Assembly (NCBI GenBank): GCA_030762175.1
Contig: CM060831.1
Location: 67,968,501 to 68,032,500, forward strand
From: Metallyticus violacea
Taxonomy: Eukaryota; Arthropoda; Insecta; Mantodea; Metallyticidae
DNA length: 64,000 nt
Direction of reading: 5' to 3'
Positions 1 through 11,229 of the stretch are shown here, one piece after another. A model generated the notes under the pieces. The model saw only the letters and a list, made by a program, of their open reading frames with translations. It was not told the origin of the DNA and did no database searches. Within the stretch, counting starts at the first letter, position 1; each line of letters starts with the position of its first letter. Both the position numbers and the translations under genes were made by a program.

Positions 1-3000
1 TATGAACCATTTATAAAGCTATTTCTTCGTCCATATTTGAGGGATTTATTGAAAAAAAAAATGAAATTAAATACAGAAAACCCAAGAGAAATTTGCAAAC
101 TTTATGGCGACAGCATGTCTAAAAATCGAGAGGATAGAACAGAAAAACTGGGAGTTCTTTGATGATTTCAATAGCTTGGAGTATTCTGAGAAAAATCTAA
201 AAGTGAGAAATACTCTGCTAAATAAAGGATTAAATTTTATTTCTGTCACAATGAACAGGTGAGAATGTTCTATCATTGATGTAGGAGTACAAATTAAAAA
301 ATTGTTTGTGAGAGGAATCTACTAAAATATATGGTGCAATCTTTCAAAAAAATTTAATCTCAGGTTCTAGACTTAAATTAGCTAAAAGTATAATTTCAGG
401 CACTTGATTCAATCGGCTTCTAGACTGTTACGACTCTCTAGAGAAAACCATGGAAAAATATGAAGAACTCTCCGAGTGTCATTTGCATATTGCTTGGAGT
501 TTACAAACAAAGAAAGAAAAAGGAAGGAATTATGTGAATTACTTAACCTAGTTTCAGCGCAAGTTTGAAATAGGACCGTGAATTTTTATTATTTCTGTAC
601 TGTATCTAAATTTGTTTATATAGTATGCTTCAGTGCTTCCAACGTCACTAAGCTCCAGATAAAGATTTATACCACAGAGCGAGTTTTTAAACTGGGTAGC
701 AAACCATATGCGGTATATCCGAACGTTATCCGACTTTTTAGAACATCTCAAGAATAGGCTGCATCATTTTGTTTTATAGAGCTCGTTGCACAAGAGTGAA
801 GGGCCTTATGTTTAGTGAACTTTTGTATTGTATAGACATCGCATTCGCAACAGAAATATTTGCACATTCTTCATGTCTAATGGAGAGCTTATGGCCCTAG
901 CGTAGCACTAAAGAGATCTGCAGACCCAGATTAAAGAGAACGAAAACTACGAAAGAAAACTTTTTAGGATGTTTTGAAACATAGTAAGGAAACTGGCGTT
1001 AGTGACAGAAACCATGCAGACAAATTCTATGTGTGTATATTTATACGTACATAAAAATTACAGTCCATTTAAAATCTCAGAGATGCAATATAACCCAAGA
1101 GAAAAAATACACACAATTTATTACTAAAAAAACAAAAATTTAATACAGAAAACTAAAATTAATTAATTACATTTAAAAACATCAAAATTAAAAGTGATTT
1201 TCTATGTGATCACCTTTGCTCAAAGCAGAAGATATTTGCAAGTTGTTCGTAACCTTCACGAAGATGTTTAAATGTTAATATTACGAATTCTTGTCTTGTG
1301 GTAAAATGCCTTTTGCATTTAACTTTACATAAGATTAAGATTAAAACTACTGCATGACCATAAATTTGGTGCTAGGTTGTTATATTCATACAAATGTTTA
1401 AATGTGCAAGAGCATAATTGTTTGGTTGGGGAGATTTGCGGGGGGGGGGATATTAATTGTAAAAATAAAAGATCAGAGTAATAAATTTTCAATAATTAAT
1501 ATTTCGATGGCAAGGTCAGAAATTTTGCCTGTGAAACACACATCATTTTCAATTATTAGCAACTAGAGTATTAACAACTTATTTTATGCTTTTTAGCTTT
1601 TAAAGATATTGATTTTTTAATAATAGGAATAATTAACGTCCATAGCCGATACCGTTAAACCCTTAAATTATTATGTTATTCTATATTAAGTTAAATTAAA
1701 AACACCGCTACCCAAAAAAGCAACAAAATACACTTAATTATTAAAAGCTGCACCGACGTATGTTGTATTCGATTGTTCAAAGGTGTATAGCGAAATTATT
1801 TTGTCACTTTGCAAGAACAGAGCGCAGAGAAAGTAGAAAAAAAAATAGCAAAAATATAGAAGAAAATAAGTTATAATTTACTACGCTTACGCATTCAATG
1901 TTATGTTTTTTTCTCTCATGAATATTTAGCAGCGTTAAACTCTATTCTTGAAAGCTATGTGGATAGTATAATCTTGGTCCTTTCTGGCACATTTCTTTGG
2001 GACAGTACCTTCTAAGCTTTCCCAAAATGCATATATATTCCAAAACCCGTTGTTCGTAAATTGGTGGAATGATAAAGCACATAAAACAGCGTAGTTTTAG
2101 AGACCAATGAACACAGGAAAGATACACCACAAACTTAGGGGATGGTAGATATCCGCCGTGACTCGCCCAGGGCTAGGTTCGTCTTCTAAGTGAGAGTGTA
2201 ATTTAACGAGATTCTCCAGGCGACGAAGCAGATGTTTGTTTGCTCTTTCCCCCGCTAGGGCGGCGTTACACGTGTGAGATAAATGAGAGTGACAAGTGGC
2301 TCTTCCTTTACTTCATCTTGGGGCTGTGGAACCCAATAACGTGACGAAGTCTCAGGGAAATAATTCTTCCTGCGAGGAAAACGTAGCACCTTTCACGCCC
2401 ATATGATCCGGCGTCTCCTTGATAAAGTTATAGGCTTCCCCATATCTCCTTTCTTTCATGAGCCTACAGCTACTACATAGCAAGATTTATGCTTCCAAAT
2501 ATTAACATACTGTAAGGGCAGTGTAGAGGTGACTGCTGAAAAAAGTAATGGAAATAAAGCAAGTGCCACATCATCAATTATATTTACTTTGTGTAGGGTT
2601 CTCATTCCGTTACGCAATCGAAAATTGAGGTTACTATGGGGAATTTATTGCGCACAGCGTTGACATCTGCGAGGGAAATTATTGCGTGCGGTCGCAATCC
2701 ATAGCGCACAATTCTTCTTTCTTTTGTTATTTGCTAATAATGCATAATAATTAATATTGAACTTATTATTATTATAATATATGCTCGAAGTACCTGTTCT
2801 CATCTGTGAGATATGCTTGAATCCATTTGTAAAGCTTTTGAGACACTGAGCAGCTGAGTGACTTTGTACGCACTGTCGACAGATACACCAACATACTTGG
2901 CTAATCGTGTTTCGAAGTTAGAAGTTTCTAAATAATATTCTATTTCATCAAGTTGGTCCTCTGTTAACCCCCTCTCATTTTATCTCCAGCCCTCGTCATT

Positions 3001-3535
3001 GAAAACGTCTTAAGCTCGAACCTTGCTCAAAAATATGAAAATTGCACTTCCTACAGAAAGCTTTAAACACACTCATTTGCATTTGTCAGCGGGACCTGTA
3101 CTCAGTCTTACCGGGAATCGCGTCCACTGAAGATCAACCGATTTTCTTTAGTGTGTACAACTTTGATTGCGTAGCGGGACGAGAGCACGGTAAATCAGCA
3201 GCTATTACCATAATGACCCAACTCCATTTAACAAAACGTACGCTTAATGGCCATATTAGTGATGTATGCTCTTTTACTGACAACCAATAATTACTAGAAT
3301 AGAGAGGATATTTTGTGATATAAAATCTGATTACTTGCAATAATGGGATGTTAAGCAAGTAGTTCTCAAAGGGCGTGAAAAATCGCCATGTGGCAAGCAA
3401 TAATCTGCTATAAAAATGCAGTGAAAAAAAGTTCCAAGCATTGATTAAACATTTTTGTTAGATCTGGACGGCTCAAAACTGAGTTTGAAATTTATGGTAA
3501 TTCTAAGATATAATTGAAAAAATGCATGATAACAT
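1..3535. other. AT-rich DNA without a recognised gene
   Basis: No reading frame here resembles a known protein. Open frames are under 90 codons and lack consistent coding character. Two patches are less AT-rich than their surroundings, about 2100-2470 and 3030-3290. They could be conserved non-coding DNA or very old repeats, but nothing in them identifies a function. A short G run lies near 1440. Confidence 0.6.
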
Positions 3536-3840
3536 AATTGAAAGAGACCTTAGAAATTCAATTAAGAAAGAATCTCTTCAACAGAGACAATGGGTTCTTA
3601 ATCAGTGCTGCATGGAAGCCGGCTTTAGCGAAGAAGCAGTCCTCGTCTCCCATTGGCTCGCGTGACGCAGCAACCACGCCCACGACTAGAAGTATATATA
3701 CAGACACAGTCAGCCCCCACGGCACTTCAGCAGCAGATCCCTGAAGAAGATGGCAGAGACAGCCATTGAAAGCTTGGTAGATTCATTGCGTTTTACCCGG
3801 GTGCTCTCCTGGAAACTCATTTATAATAACAAACCCTGGG
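3536..3840 (+). mobile_element. Penelope-like element, 3' end (GIY-YIG C-terminus), 5'-truncated
   Basis: Penelope-like elements (PLEs) are retroelements that encode a reverse transcriptase joined to a GIY-YIG endonuclease. The frame from about 3538 to 3744 reads KETLEIQLRKNLFNRDNGF and then ISAAWKPAL. This is the pattern of the PLE C-terminus in insects (an E-A-I-E-I-x-L-H-like helix, N-x-x-x-x-D-G-F, S-x-x-W-K-P), followed by a Ser/Thr/Pro-rich tail and a stop. About 10 bases after the protein end lies a CTGAAGAAGATGGC...GCCATTGAAAGC segment, which resembles the short hairpin-like signature common after PLE ORFs. The reverse transcriptase and the GIY-YIG core are missing, as expected of a 5'-truncated insertion. 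The first codon of the frame is TTG and sits just after a stop, so this is not a functional gene. Family assignment is from remembered family patterns, not a search. Confidence 0.72.
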
Positions 3841-5229
3841 AAAGCTTCATGTCTTGTAACAAAACTGGAGATCGCAGAGTGAATGTGCAACAGAAATTGA
3901 GATTTACATATAAATTGGTATAGAAATGCCTTCAAACAATGCTGACTGTCACACTGTAGAGTTGCTCATCATCAGTAAATGCCAGTCATCAAGTAAATGA
4001 AGGAAACAAACAATTGTTTGGTGTTAGCAAACTAAATACAAACTCCGCATTAGGTAAGAAAAGAAAAGAAGAAAAAAAAAGGTTTAAATATTCATGTCAC
4101 TTATTTGAAAAAATTCTTATCTAAGTCTCCAAATAAGCTCTGACTAAAGTCACTCCTCCAATTGAAAAGGAAGAAACTATTAAGAGTATTTCACTAATTA
4201 CTGGATATGTGCCAAATTTAAGATCTTCAATTCTTCAGGATATGTAAACCACATATTGAAACTGCTAAACAGTGGGACTCTAACAAAAAGAAGATTCCAA
4301 CTCTTTGGAGCCTGCGTACTGAACAATATTGCAGACTCCTCTGTAAGCGTGAAAGTTTTGGAACGTTTAAGAACACGAAACTAGGACTCCAATCAAGAAA
4401 AATAAGCGAGTTACGGATATGTCAATGCTTCAAGCTATCAAATGATCTCTATAATTCACTATTCAAATTTTTGTAAACACGATTGATGTCTATGGACAAA
4501 AAAACGGACAAAAGGACATTTTAAAGCAGCGATGTTTAATAGCAATTCCCAGGATTTGGTACTGTGAACGAAATTTGGAGACACTATTACATACCTGAGT
4601 CGAAAAGATAACCAGAGCAGCGGACAATAGCAGAGAAAAAATGCACATAAGAAACGGAAGGGCATTTTGCTGGTTGGGAAAATGACGAACATTAATTTTG
4701 GGATTTCCAAGAAAACTACTTAGAAAATATTGGGGAAAAAAAAAAAAAAAAAAAAAAAAACAGAAGTCTATAATGGAAAAGATGAATTGATATTACTTCC
4801 TTAATTATTGGCTTTTTGGGAACATACTTTGGCCAAAGAGGATGCCACGGACGCCAAAATAAATATTTTGCAGAATAAAAAAAAAACATTCCTTTGCTGG
4901 AGTGAAACAATTAGAAACTCTCTGGAGCAAGTGCATGGTCGTTTTAACATTTTACGGTCTACATTTACATGTCCACAAACAGAAGTGACACAAAACAATT
5001 TGTAATACAAATTTATCAGTTTATACAATCATGTTGTTACTAATTGTGTGTTAGATTAAAGAATATTATTCCACAATAATAAAAAAATGAGACTGAAACG
5101 TCTCAAAAAGCCTGTTTCTTCGGTACTTGTATATTTCTCAGCAATTTCTAACATAGATATACGTGTTCGGACGTTCAACCTTAACTGCGGCAGAACGTCT
5201 GTAACATTCTGATTGTTGTAATTGCTATT
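3841..5229. other. AT-rich DNA, no gene seen
   Basis: I recognise no protein similarity. Open frames on both strands are short and overlap each other. The stretch holds a poly-A run at 4736-4760 that could mark the tail of an old minus- or plus-strand retroposon, but no body was recognised beside it. Confidence 0.5.
4736..4760 (+). repeat. Poly-A tract of 25 bases
   Basis: This is an uninterrupted run of A. It may be a retroposon tail or a simple homopolymer. No tRNA-like head or coding remnant was recognised in the few hundred bases before it. Confidence 0.9.
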
Positions 5230-5299
5230 CCATTTACTTCAGCCATTAACGTGCTTGTTCTCCAACAAAGACACAGAACAGCCACTGGCTCCCTAACTC

Positions 5300-5410
5300 T
5301 TGGCAAAGAGCCAGGGAGGGGATTCCCCTGGAGACGTCATCAGCTACGGCAGCTTCGCTCGGTTTGCGAAGAGTTATTTATAACTTGGAGGGCTGGAGCA
5401 GGTGAGTGCT
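5300..5410 (+). promoter_or_regulatory. Promoter-like island with kB, CRE-like, TATA-like and 5' splice motifs
   Basis: This patch is GC-richer than its surroundings. It contains, in order, the palindrome GGGGATTCCCC (5318-5328), which fits the Rel/NF-kB consensus, then GACGTCAT (5333-5340), a CREB/ATF half-palindrome, then TTATTTATAA (5374-5383), a TATA-like sequence, then CAG|GTGAGT (5399-5407), a strong 5' splice site consensus. All are in plus orientation over about 90 bases. The spacing from TATA to donor, about 20 bases, is short for a transcription start plus first exon, so the motifs may not belong together. A 91-codon frame (5251-5526) overlaps the patch but resembles nothing known. 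No downstream exon was found. Confidence 0.3.
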
Positions 5411-5529
5411 GCCTACGTCCTTTAAGGTTCAATATATTACAAAAACTACTATATACTTGTGCACATCCAAGTAACGTTAGATCTACTCAGCAAGCGCGTT
5501 ACCGAAAACAGATCGAAAGTGAATAAGAA

Positions 5530-6546
5530 CGCGTACAATTGTTTTTAAAGCTCTGAAATGCCCTACAAAGTAACTACGATAACACTTCTGTTTTGAGGTA
5601 CAGCCTTACTAACTCTCTCTTTATACAAAAGTGCAACCATACGCATTGAAAGTGGCAATGCGCTGTAATAGCAACTTGTTATACAGGAGTTTGAAAAATT
5701 TGACTATAGGGTAGTTACTTGAAAAATTATTCTGTTCACTCTACTTCATTTTTCATTTCACATTACTTAAATATCCATATACGTTTAGTTGTTAACACCT
5801 TTCCCTTACTGCCGCCTATAAAACGTTATGCTCTTCCTATTCTATTTTTCCTGGTGACGTTACCCATTGTAAGTAACCTACATGCTAATTATATAGTTGT
5901 CTTTGCATTTAGTGTCGCATAAAATCCCTGTCAGTCTTCCACCGCAGACCCTCAAATAACATAATAGGAGGTATATTTATTTTTAATTTAGGTTTTTATT
6001 TTTTTTAAAAAATATTATTAAATATATTCATTTTATAGGTATTATTTGACAAATAAAAGTATTCATTTTATTAATTTGCTACTTTGGCTCCCTCGAACTC
6101 ATGTTCCAACTATAAATGAAAAGGCATGTAAAAAATCTCGATGAATGGAGTGTATAACAAGTGAAGAAGCTAAGAGTTACTTATCAGACATTTTGTATTA
6201 TTTGTTGCCAAATAAATTGGTTTACTCTTTGTACTTTAGGAGCAATTACATTTTAATGTATAAACATGCCAGTCTATTAATTTCATTAGCAAACAGAGGT
6301 AATTATAATACACAGTCACACTAGTTGATGCTGTACACGATAGCGTTCACAGACTAGCAGCAGTCATATTAACAGATCTTTTCTGCAGTAAACTGTTAGT
6401 TGCACAGACGTTCCCTGACATTCTCGAACATATTGACATTGACTGAAAAACATTTTTATACGTCATACGTTGCAAGGCCTGCATTTTATGAACGTTGGCA
6501 AAATAGTTCTTCAGAGAAACAGAAATACCGTTTATCGTTTGTCTTC
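5530..6546. other. AT-rich DNA, no gene seen
   Basis: Nothing beyond simple AT-rich sequence was recognised. There are short A/T runs near 6000 and no coding similarity. Confidence 0.55.
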
Positions 6547-6745
6547 GGTCCTGGTGGTCTAGTGGTAACTTACTTACCCCATAGACCAAAGATCGCGGGT
6601 TTTACGGCACGTAAAAGAACCTCAAGCCTGAAAGGAAGGCCTCTGAGCAAAATCTGTCGGTCATTTCATGTCCTGAATTGAATGGAACGCTGATGATCTG
6701 AGATGTTAACAACGTCGTATATAAACCAAATAAAAAACAAACAAA
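6547..6745 (+). mobile_element. SINE family B, copy 1 (internally deleted)
   Basis: This is a tRNA-headed short interspersed element. The head GGTCCTGGTGGTCTAGTGG carries an RNA polymerase III A box (TGGTCTAGTGG). The body from about 6600 matches the other family B copies: TTACGGCACGTAAAAGAACC, then GAGCAAAAT, then GACGCTGATGACCTGAGATG-like sequence with a few changes, ending in an A-rich AAATAAAAAACAAACAAA tail. Compared with the near-complete copy at 53755, about 100 bases are missing between the anticodon-arm region and TTTACGG, so the B box is cut after GGTT. No clear target-site duplication was seen. It is non-autonomous and would have relied on a LINE reverse transcriptase. Confidence 0.85.
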
Positions 6746-7221
6746 TACTATTAAGATTCATCTGAAATAACAAACTCATGTAGACAGACATTTTTCCTTA
6801 GCAACAAATGATCACCTACATCCAATGAGGACATAAAATTGTATCCATTTATTGCTTCGTTCATTTCTAAATTTTAGTGTTCAATATAACTTATTGATTA
6901 TAACTAAATAAAAACAGCAATTTCCGGATATGCCTATTTAATATATTTTTCTAGTAAATTTGTAGAAATCATGGTATAGCCTTTAGTTGTGTTCTGTAAG
7001 TGTTACAATATTTATCTAAATATCGCTCATGGAACTTTGGCAAAGACCACTTATTTTGAAATAAGGTAATGATGTTTAAAGAACTTGCCTAATTCACCTG
7101 GCTTTCTTTATAAAGAAAGCCACAACACCCTCTTTAATGTAACATTCCTTTCCCAATAGCCAAGACAGTCCAGCACAACATACAACATACATATACTACC
7201 CCTCGTTTGTTTCGACACAAC
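6746..7221. other. AT-rich spacer between two SINEs
   Basis: No gene or repeat was recognised between the family B SINE and the family A SINE. Confidence 0.5.
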
Positions 7222-7233
7222 ATATGCTCTTCT

Positions 7234-7528
7234 TTTTTTTTTTTTTTTGAGTAGTGTTTAACGCCCGTTTTTACTACTGAGGCACCACAGGCGGTGGACA
7301 CTGATGATACATGAGATGAAATGATAAATTGGGAAAGGATTTTTTTTTTTTTAAGGAAGGAAGCGTTCCAGGCCTAAGTTTAGGTACCTCCCCGGCATTT
7401 GCCAGTTATGAAGACTGAGGAAAACCTGGAAAAAACCCCAGTCAGGGAGGACGGTCCTGGCGGGATTCGAACCGCAGACCTCCCGCTCACGAGTCCGTGC
7501 CTTAACGACCTCGGCCACCCGTGGCGGT
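7234..7528 (-). mobile_element. SINE family A, copy 1, full length with target-site duplication
   Basis: Read on the minus strand, the element starts TACCGCCACGGGTGGCCGAG and has a tRNA-Leu/Ser-like head: A box TGGCCGAGGTCGTTAAGG, an anticodon-arm-like GGACTCGTGAGCGGG stretch, and B box GGTTCGAATCC. The body carries CTCAGTCNTCATAACTGGCA, GCCGGGGAGGTACC and AGTAGTAAAAACGGGCGTTA and ends in poly-A (poly-T at 7234-7248 on the plus strand). It is flanked by a 12-bp target-site duplication, ATATGCTCTTCT (7222-7233) and ATATACTCTTCT (7529-7540), with 11 of 12 bases identical. The preserved head and duplication point to a fairly recent insertion. Confidence 0.93.
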
Positions 7529-7540
7529 ATATACTCTTCT

Positions 7541-8136
7541 GATATTATTCCTAAGAGGAATGCAACAAAGCAATAATTGAGCATAGAAATATGTTGAATG
7601 GGTAATCATTGAGATTTTTTTTTCTATTTAAGTTTTCCAAGAAGAAGATGTTGCAACCCCCAAAAATTAAACACATTACCTGTTCTATAACTGTGCTTTT
7701 TACGGCTATTTTAGTTCTTATTTGTCTTTTTTCGCGGAAGATCATAACCCTAGTTCTTTCAGTCTTTATAATGCTATAAATAACAAATTAATAAAATTTA
7801 ATCATATATGTAGCAACAAAAAATATTTTTAACAAATGTATGCAAGATAACAAAATAACATATGCAGCAGCAGTAGTAGTAGTAGCAGCAGTTATGGTGA
7901 TGGTGGTGAGTGTAGAAATGTGTATTTATTGTTCATTCTGTAAAAGCATTATTTTTTCATTTGAACAACATGGTTTGCAGGGGTCTTTTGACCCGTCATA
8001 CTATTCATTACTTATAAAGGAAGAAATTTAATTTGAAATCAAGTGCATTTACGTCATCACCTAGGTGCAAACAGTGATTAAGTTTGTGCGCGCTCCAAAT
8101 TCCATGCAATTTGTATAGAAAGGAACCAAGCGTTGG
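7541..8136. other. Spacer with imperfect CAG/TAG repeats
   Basis: A triplet-rich patch around 7863-7908 alternates CAG and TAG units and then GGTGGT. No coding similarity was recognised. Confidence 0.5.
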
Positions 8137-8149
8137 ACAGTTGTCTTCT

Positions 8150-8393
8150 CGCGGGTTCGAACCCGGCCAGGACCGATGGATTTTTTCGGGCGTAAAAATC
8201 CTAAGTATGGCTTCCTTCGGAAGGGAAGTAAAGCCGTGGGTCCCGTGTCGTACATTTACGGCACGAAAAAGAACCTCAAGCCTGAAAGAGAGGCCTCTGA
8301 GCAAAATATGTCGGCCGTTTCACGCCCTGAGTTGAATGGGACGCTGATGACCTGAGATGTTAAAGAGCGTCCATAAATAAACAAATAAAAAAA
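8150..8393 (+). mobile_element. SINE family B, copy 2 (starts at the B box, perfect 13-bp TSD)
   Basis: The copy begins CGCGGGTTCGAACCCGGCC, so it contains the B box (GGTTCGAACCC) but lacks the A-box half of the tRNA-like head. The rest of the body is well preserved: TAAGTATGGCTTCCTTCGGA, ACATTTACGGCACG, AAAGAACCTCAAGCCTGAAA, GACGCTGATGACCTGAGATG, then an A-rich tail. It is bracketed by a perfect 13-bp target-site duplication, ACAGTTGTCTTCT, at 8137-8149 and 8394-8406. Because the duplication abuts the truncated start, the copy was integrated already truncated and did not lose its head later. Confidence 0.93.
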
Positions 8394-8406
8394 ACAGTTG
8401 TCTTCT

Positions 8407-8890
8407 TGTGCAAACAGATCCCAACATGCTAACCTATCCTTATTCCACTTAACAAACTTAGCTCCAAGTGTAGTCAATCTCCACTATTCGGTACTTGGGC
8501 TGTCCATTACATGTGTTGCCAGTTTTCTTAAATTTTGTCCCTTGCTCTAATCCACGGTTCGAAATCTTGGATCATAAAAAAGAATGCGAGAGGTAAATAA
8601 CATCTGAAATGAGATTTATTAGAACCATTAAAAGTAAAGGAGAGAGGTAAAATATCTAACGAAGTAATTAGAAAGAGATCTTAAAACTCTTTCGATTCAA
8701 CAAAAAATAATATGTTAGATAATACTACTAAGATGATGAACAGGTTGGATCAAAACCGATATATAAAGAAAATGCTGTTATATTAGCCGGTGTTTAAAAG
8801 AAATGTTGGCAGAACCAAACAATAAGGAATTAAGAAACGATTTATATTGGAAAACGTTTATATAACCTAATATTTGATAGTGGAAGAAAA
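8407..8890. other. Spacer, no gene seen
   Basis: No coding similarity or repeat was recognised apart from the possible extreme C-terminal end of the Tc1 relic described next. Confidence 0.45.
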
Positions 8891-8899
8891 AGACAAATA

Positions 8900-9525
8900 T
8901 ATCCCCAATATAAGAAACAAAATTAAAGCTCCTTTCCATTAATAACGTCCTAGCATATTTGTTAAATAGTTCCCAAAGATGGTCTAAGCTTCTCAAATGC
9001 TCTTTCTGGATTTCTCTGCCCACGTTGTCCCATTACAGTTCTATGAAGGAGTAAGTAAAATTGCATCACTCTCTGCTTATCTTTAAATACAATGTACCTC
9101 TTGTAGTATTTAAACTGGTGCTTATAATTATTATTTTGTTGCAGGGTGAAATCATTCCCTACTAGATGCAACCCATGACATAGAAGAATTTTCATATTGT
9201 ATATGATCACACTTTCCTTAAATTTTCACAGTTTTTCCAGCTTTACTTCCCAGAAGCACATCCTTACAGAGTTCACAAGAGCAGAACACACTTCTCTCTT
9301 TTACATTGACCGACATATATCATTCTCCTCTACTAAAATGCTCATATTTGGACTCGCCTATAAAATTAGCAGATGTCCAATGTCGATGCTTCTTATCTTG
9401 AGTATTTTCTTCATTTTAATAGGCTTTAGTAATAGTTTTCTTATTGACACATGCCCCTTAAGACCAGTCTCTGAAAGTCTGCTTTCTACTATTGAAACGT
9501 ATATAGTTTTCTTGTTCATTTCTAT
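8900..9525 (-). pseudogene. Tc1-family transposase relic
   Basis: Tc1 transposases are DDE enzymes that cut and paste elements into TA sites. On the minus strand, from 9525 downwards, pieces in several frames follow the order of a Tc1 transposase. First is SRLSETGLKGHVSIRKLLLK, matching the linker before the catalytic domain. Next is an ESKYEHF-type segment, matching the region of the first catalytic Asp (D-E-S-K-F-E). Last is GNDFTLQQNNNYKHQ, matching the usual G-N-x-F-x-x-Q-Q-D-N-D-P-K-H-T box around the second Asp. In that box the Asp is replaced by Asn, so the enzyme would be dead even without the frameshifts and stops. The later D/E region is unrecognisable. Neither terminal inverted repeat was found. 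Confidence 0.78.
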
Positions 9526-9559
9526 CAGTTTTTACTACGCTATTCTGTTATAGTAAATA

Positions 9560-11225
9560 TTTGTTGCTATCAGTATTTTTTGGCGAGGTATATTGCTCTT
9601 CCCCAATAGACAGTCACATTCTTTAGCAATCTGACGAATATTTTAAATGCTACAAGCTACAATCACAGCACGTTTTTCAAGGCATATTTCCACATTTGGA
9701 GTCATAGTAATCGTGTAAAAACTTGAAATAATCACCAACAAACTGGACTATATACAGCAGATTTAACTACAACACAACCTTGATGAGCACTGGATTAGTT
9801 GTTTAGAAAACAACACCGATGATTAAGGTACTGAGGCTGATATGAACATTGACCAGGCCAATGAAACAAATGGTTTATTGTTTATGATTCTCTAAAGCAA
9901 GAATATCACTCTCAAGATAAAATGATATTTTAAAATAATGCCATATTTATTTAATAATTACACGTAACTTATGAAAATGCTAATTTTATGTAAAATTACA
10001 CCTGCAGAGCTTACCGTATTTTATGATTTCCTTTGTTAATGGGGAAAAAATACATTTTGCAAATAGCAAATAAAAAATGTACCTCTACATATCGGTTTTT
10101 CATTTTTTAATCTTCTGGTTTTAAAATTCACATTATTGTGACGAACAAGTCGTGAAGCATAAAATCTTGCAAAACTATACATTAAGTATGAATAACAAAG
10201 CCTGAAAAACATGTGAAATAAAAAGAAAAGAATATTTAGAAAAAACAAAGAGAGTTTGATGCCTTAAGCCTATCCACGAAGAGAAAGCAAGCAACCCGTT
10301 TAACAACAATAAGATTGGTGGGAAAAAATATTGGAATAGTATTTTGATTAACGTTTTGTATAACAAGAAACGGTTAGAAAGTTCAAGAAGAGTTGCCACT
10401 TCCCACAGATGATGATTTGCACACCTGAACGTTAAAACTCTTTGATGAGTAGGGTAAAAAAGAACTTATTGGCTATTTATTCTTTTATTTGGTTGCCAGT
10501 TTTCTGCTCGTTGCTCCTATTTAGGTGTGTAGAACCGAGAGAATAAATTTCTATTATATCCGAGTTAAAGAAATGGTCTCTTGAAAGAAAATGGTCTCAA
10601 AGTTTTATACCGCCTGACTATATTTCGCCACTTTCCGCTTTAGACACTTAGCGCCGAGGCAGTGTGTGAGATAAACACCTTCTGTGGCTGGCAAGGAACG
10701 CACGAGATAGTGAACTTCTTTCAAGAAGTAAATGAGTAGAACGGGAGGGTGCGATATTATGCTGCTACGTCAAAACTTTGTCTTCAGCAAGTGGAGACTC
10801 CTCGGTGTTGCCAACATCACGGCTTCACGCTTGCAGCCTCTAACCTTGTTTTTAAGCCCCGTAACAGAGGGGAAGCGTAGGGCGTGAAGAGTGTTTCAAC
10901 GTTCCCTTAGTATCCATAATAATTTCATGAGCACATTGCTTATTTTTTGCCTGTTACCCGTTTTCTATTCAGAAGGAGTAAAGCTGCCAATATTCACTTG
11001 AGGCTAAGTGGTTCTTACGACATTTTCTGCCAAGCTCTCTGGCCAGAATAGAAGAGCCTGCTGCCCGGGTAGGAAATTCGCAGACTGAGTAATGCTTTTA
11101 GACATTTTTTCATACTATACTTCTGCACTATTTCTTTCCTCTGGCGTTAATATTTGCGCCTCATTATGTTCATATTTAGAATTTGGCTCCATTTATGAGA
11201 TTGTTAAAGTTGGACAGTTGAGTTT
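9560..11225. other. AT-rich DNA with one GC-richer island
   Basis: There is no coding similarity. The segment from about 10610 to 10920 is distinctly GC-richer than its flanks and has no open frame of note. It may be a conserved non-coding element or an old unclassified repeat. Confidence 0.5.
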
Positions 11226-11229
11226 AATA

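Noticed and set aside
4140..4470. Plus-strand peptides that looked faintly retroelement-like
   Set aside because: No ordered motif set of reverse transcriptase, endonuclease or transposase could be matched.
7351..7584. 77-codon minus-strand frame with a VVKARTREREVCGSNPA peptide
   Set aside because: It is also read from the tRNA-like head of a family A SINE.
8150..8200. GGGTTCGAACCC suggested a true tRNA gene
   Set aside because: There is no acceptor stem or A box, and the sequence continues into a repeat shared by four loci.
8084..8335. 83-codon plus-strand and 98-codon minus-strand frames
   Set aside because: They lie inside a family B SINE. Similar frames (KRTSSLK-type) recur at 6400-6681 because the repeat recurs, not because a gene is shared.
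9197..9553. 118-codon plus-strand frame with hydrophobic stretches resembling a membrane protein
   Set aside because: It is the antisense shadow of the Tc1 transposase relic on the minus strand.
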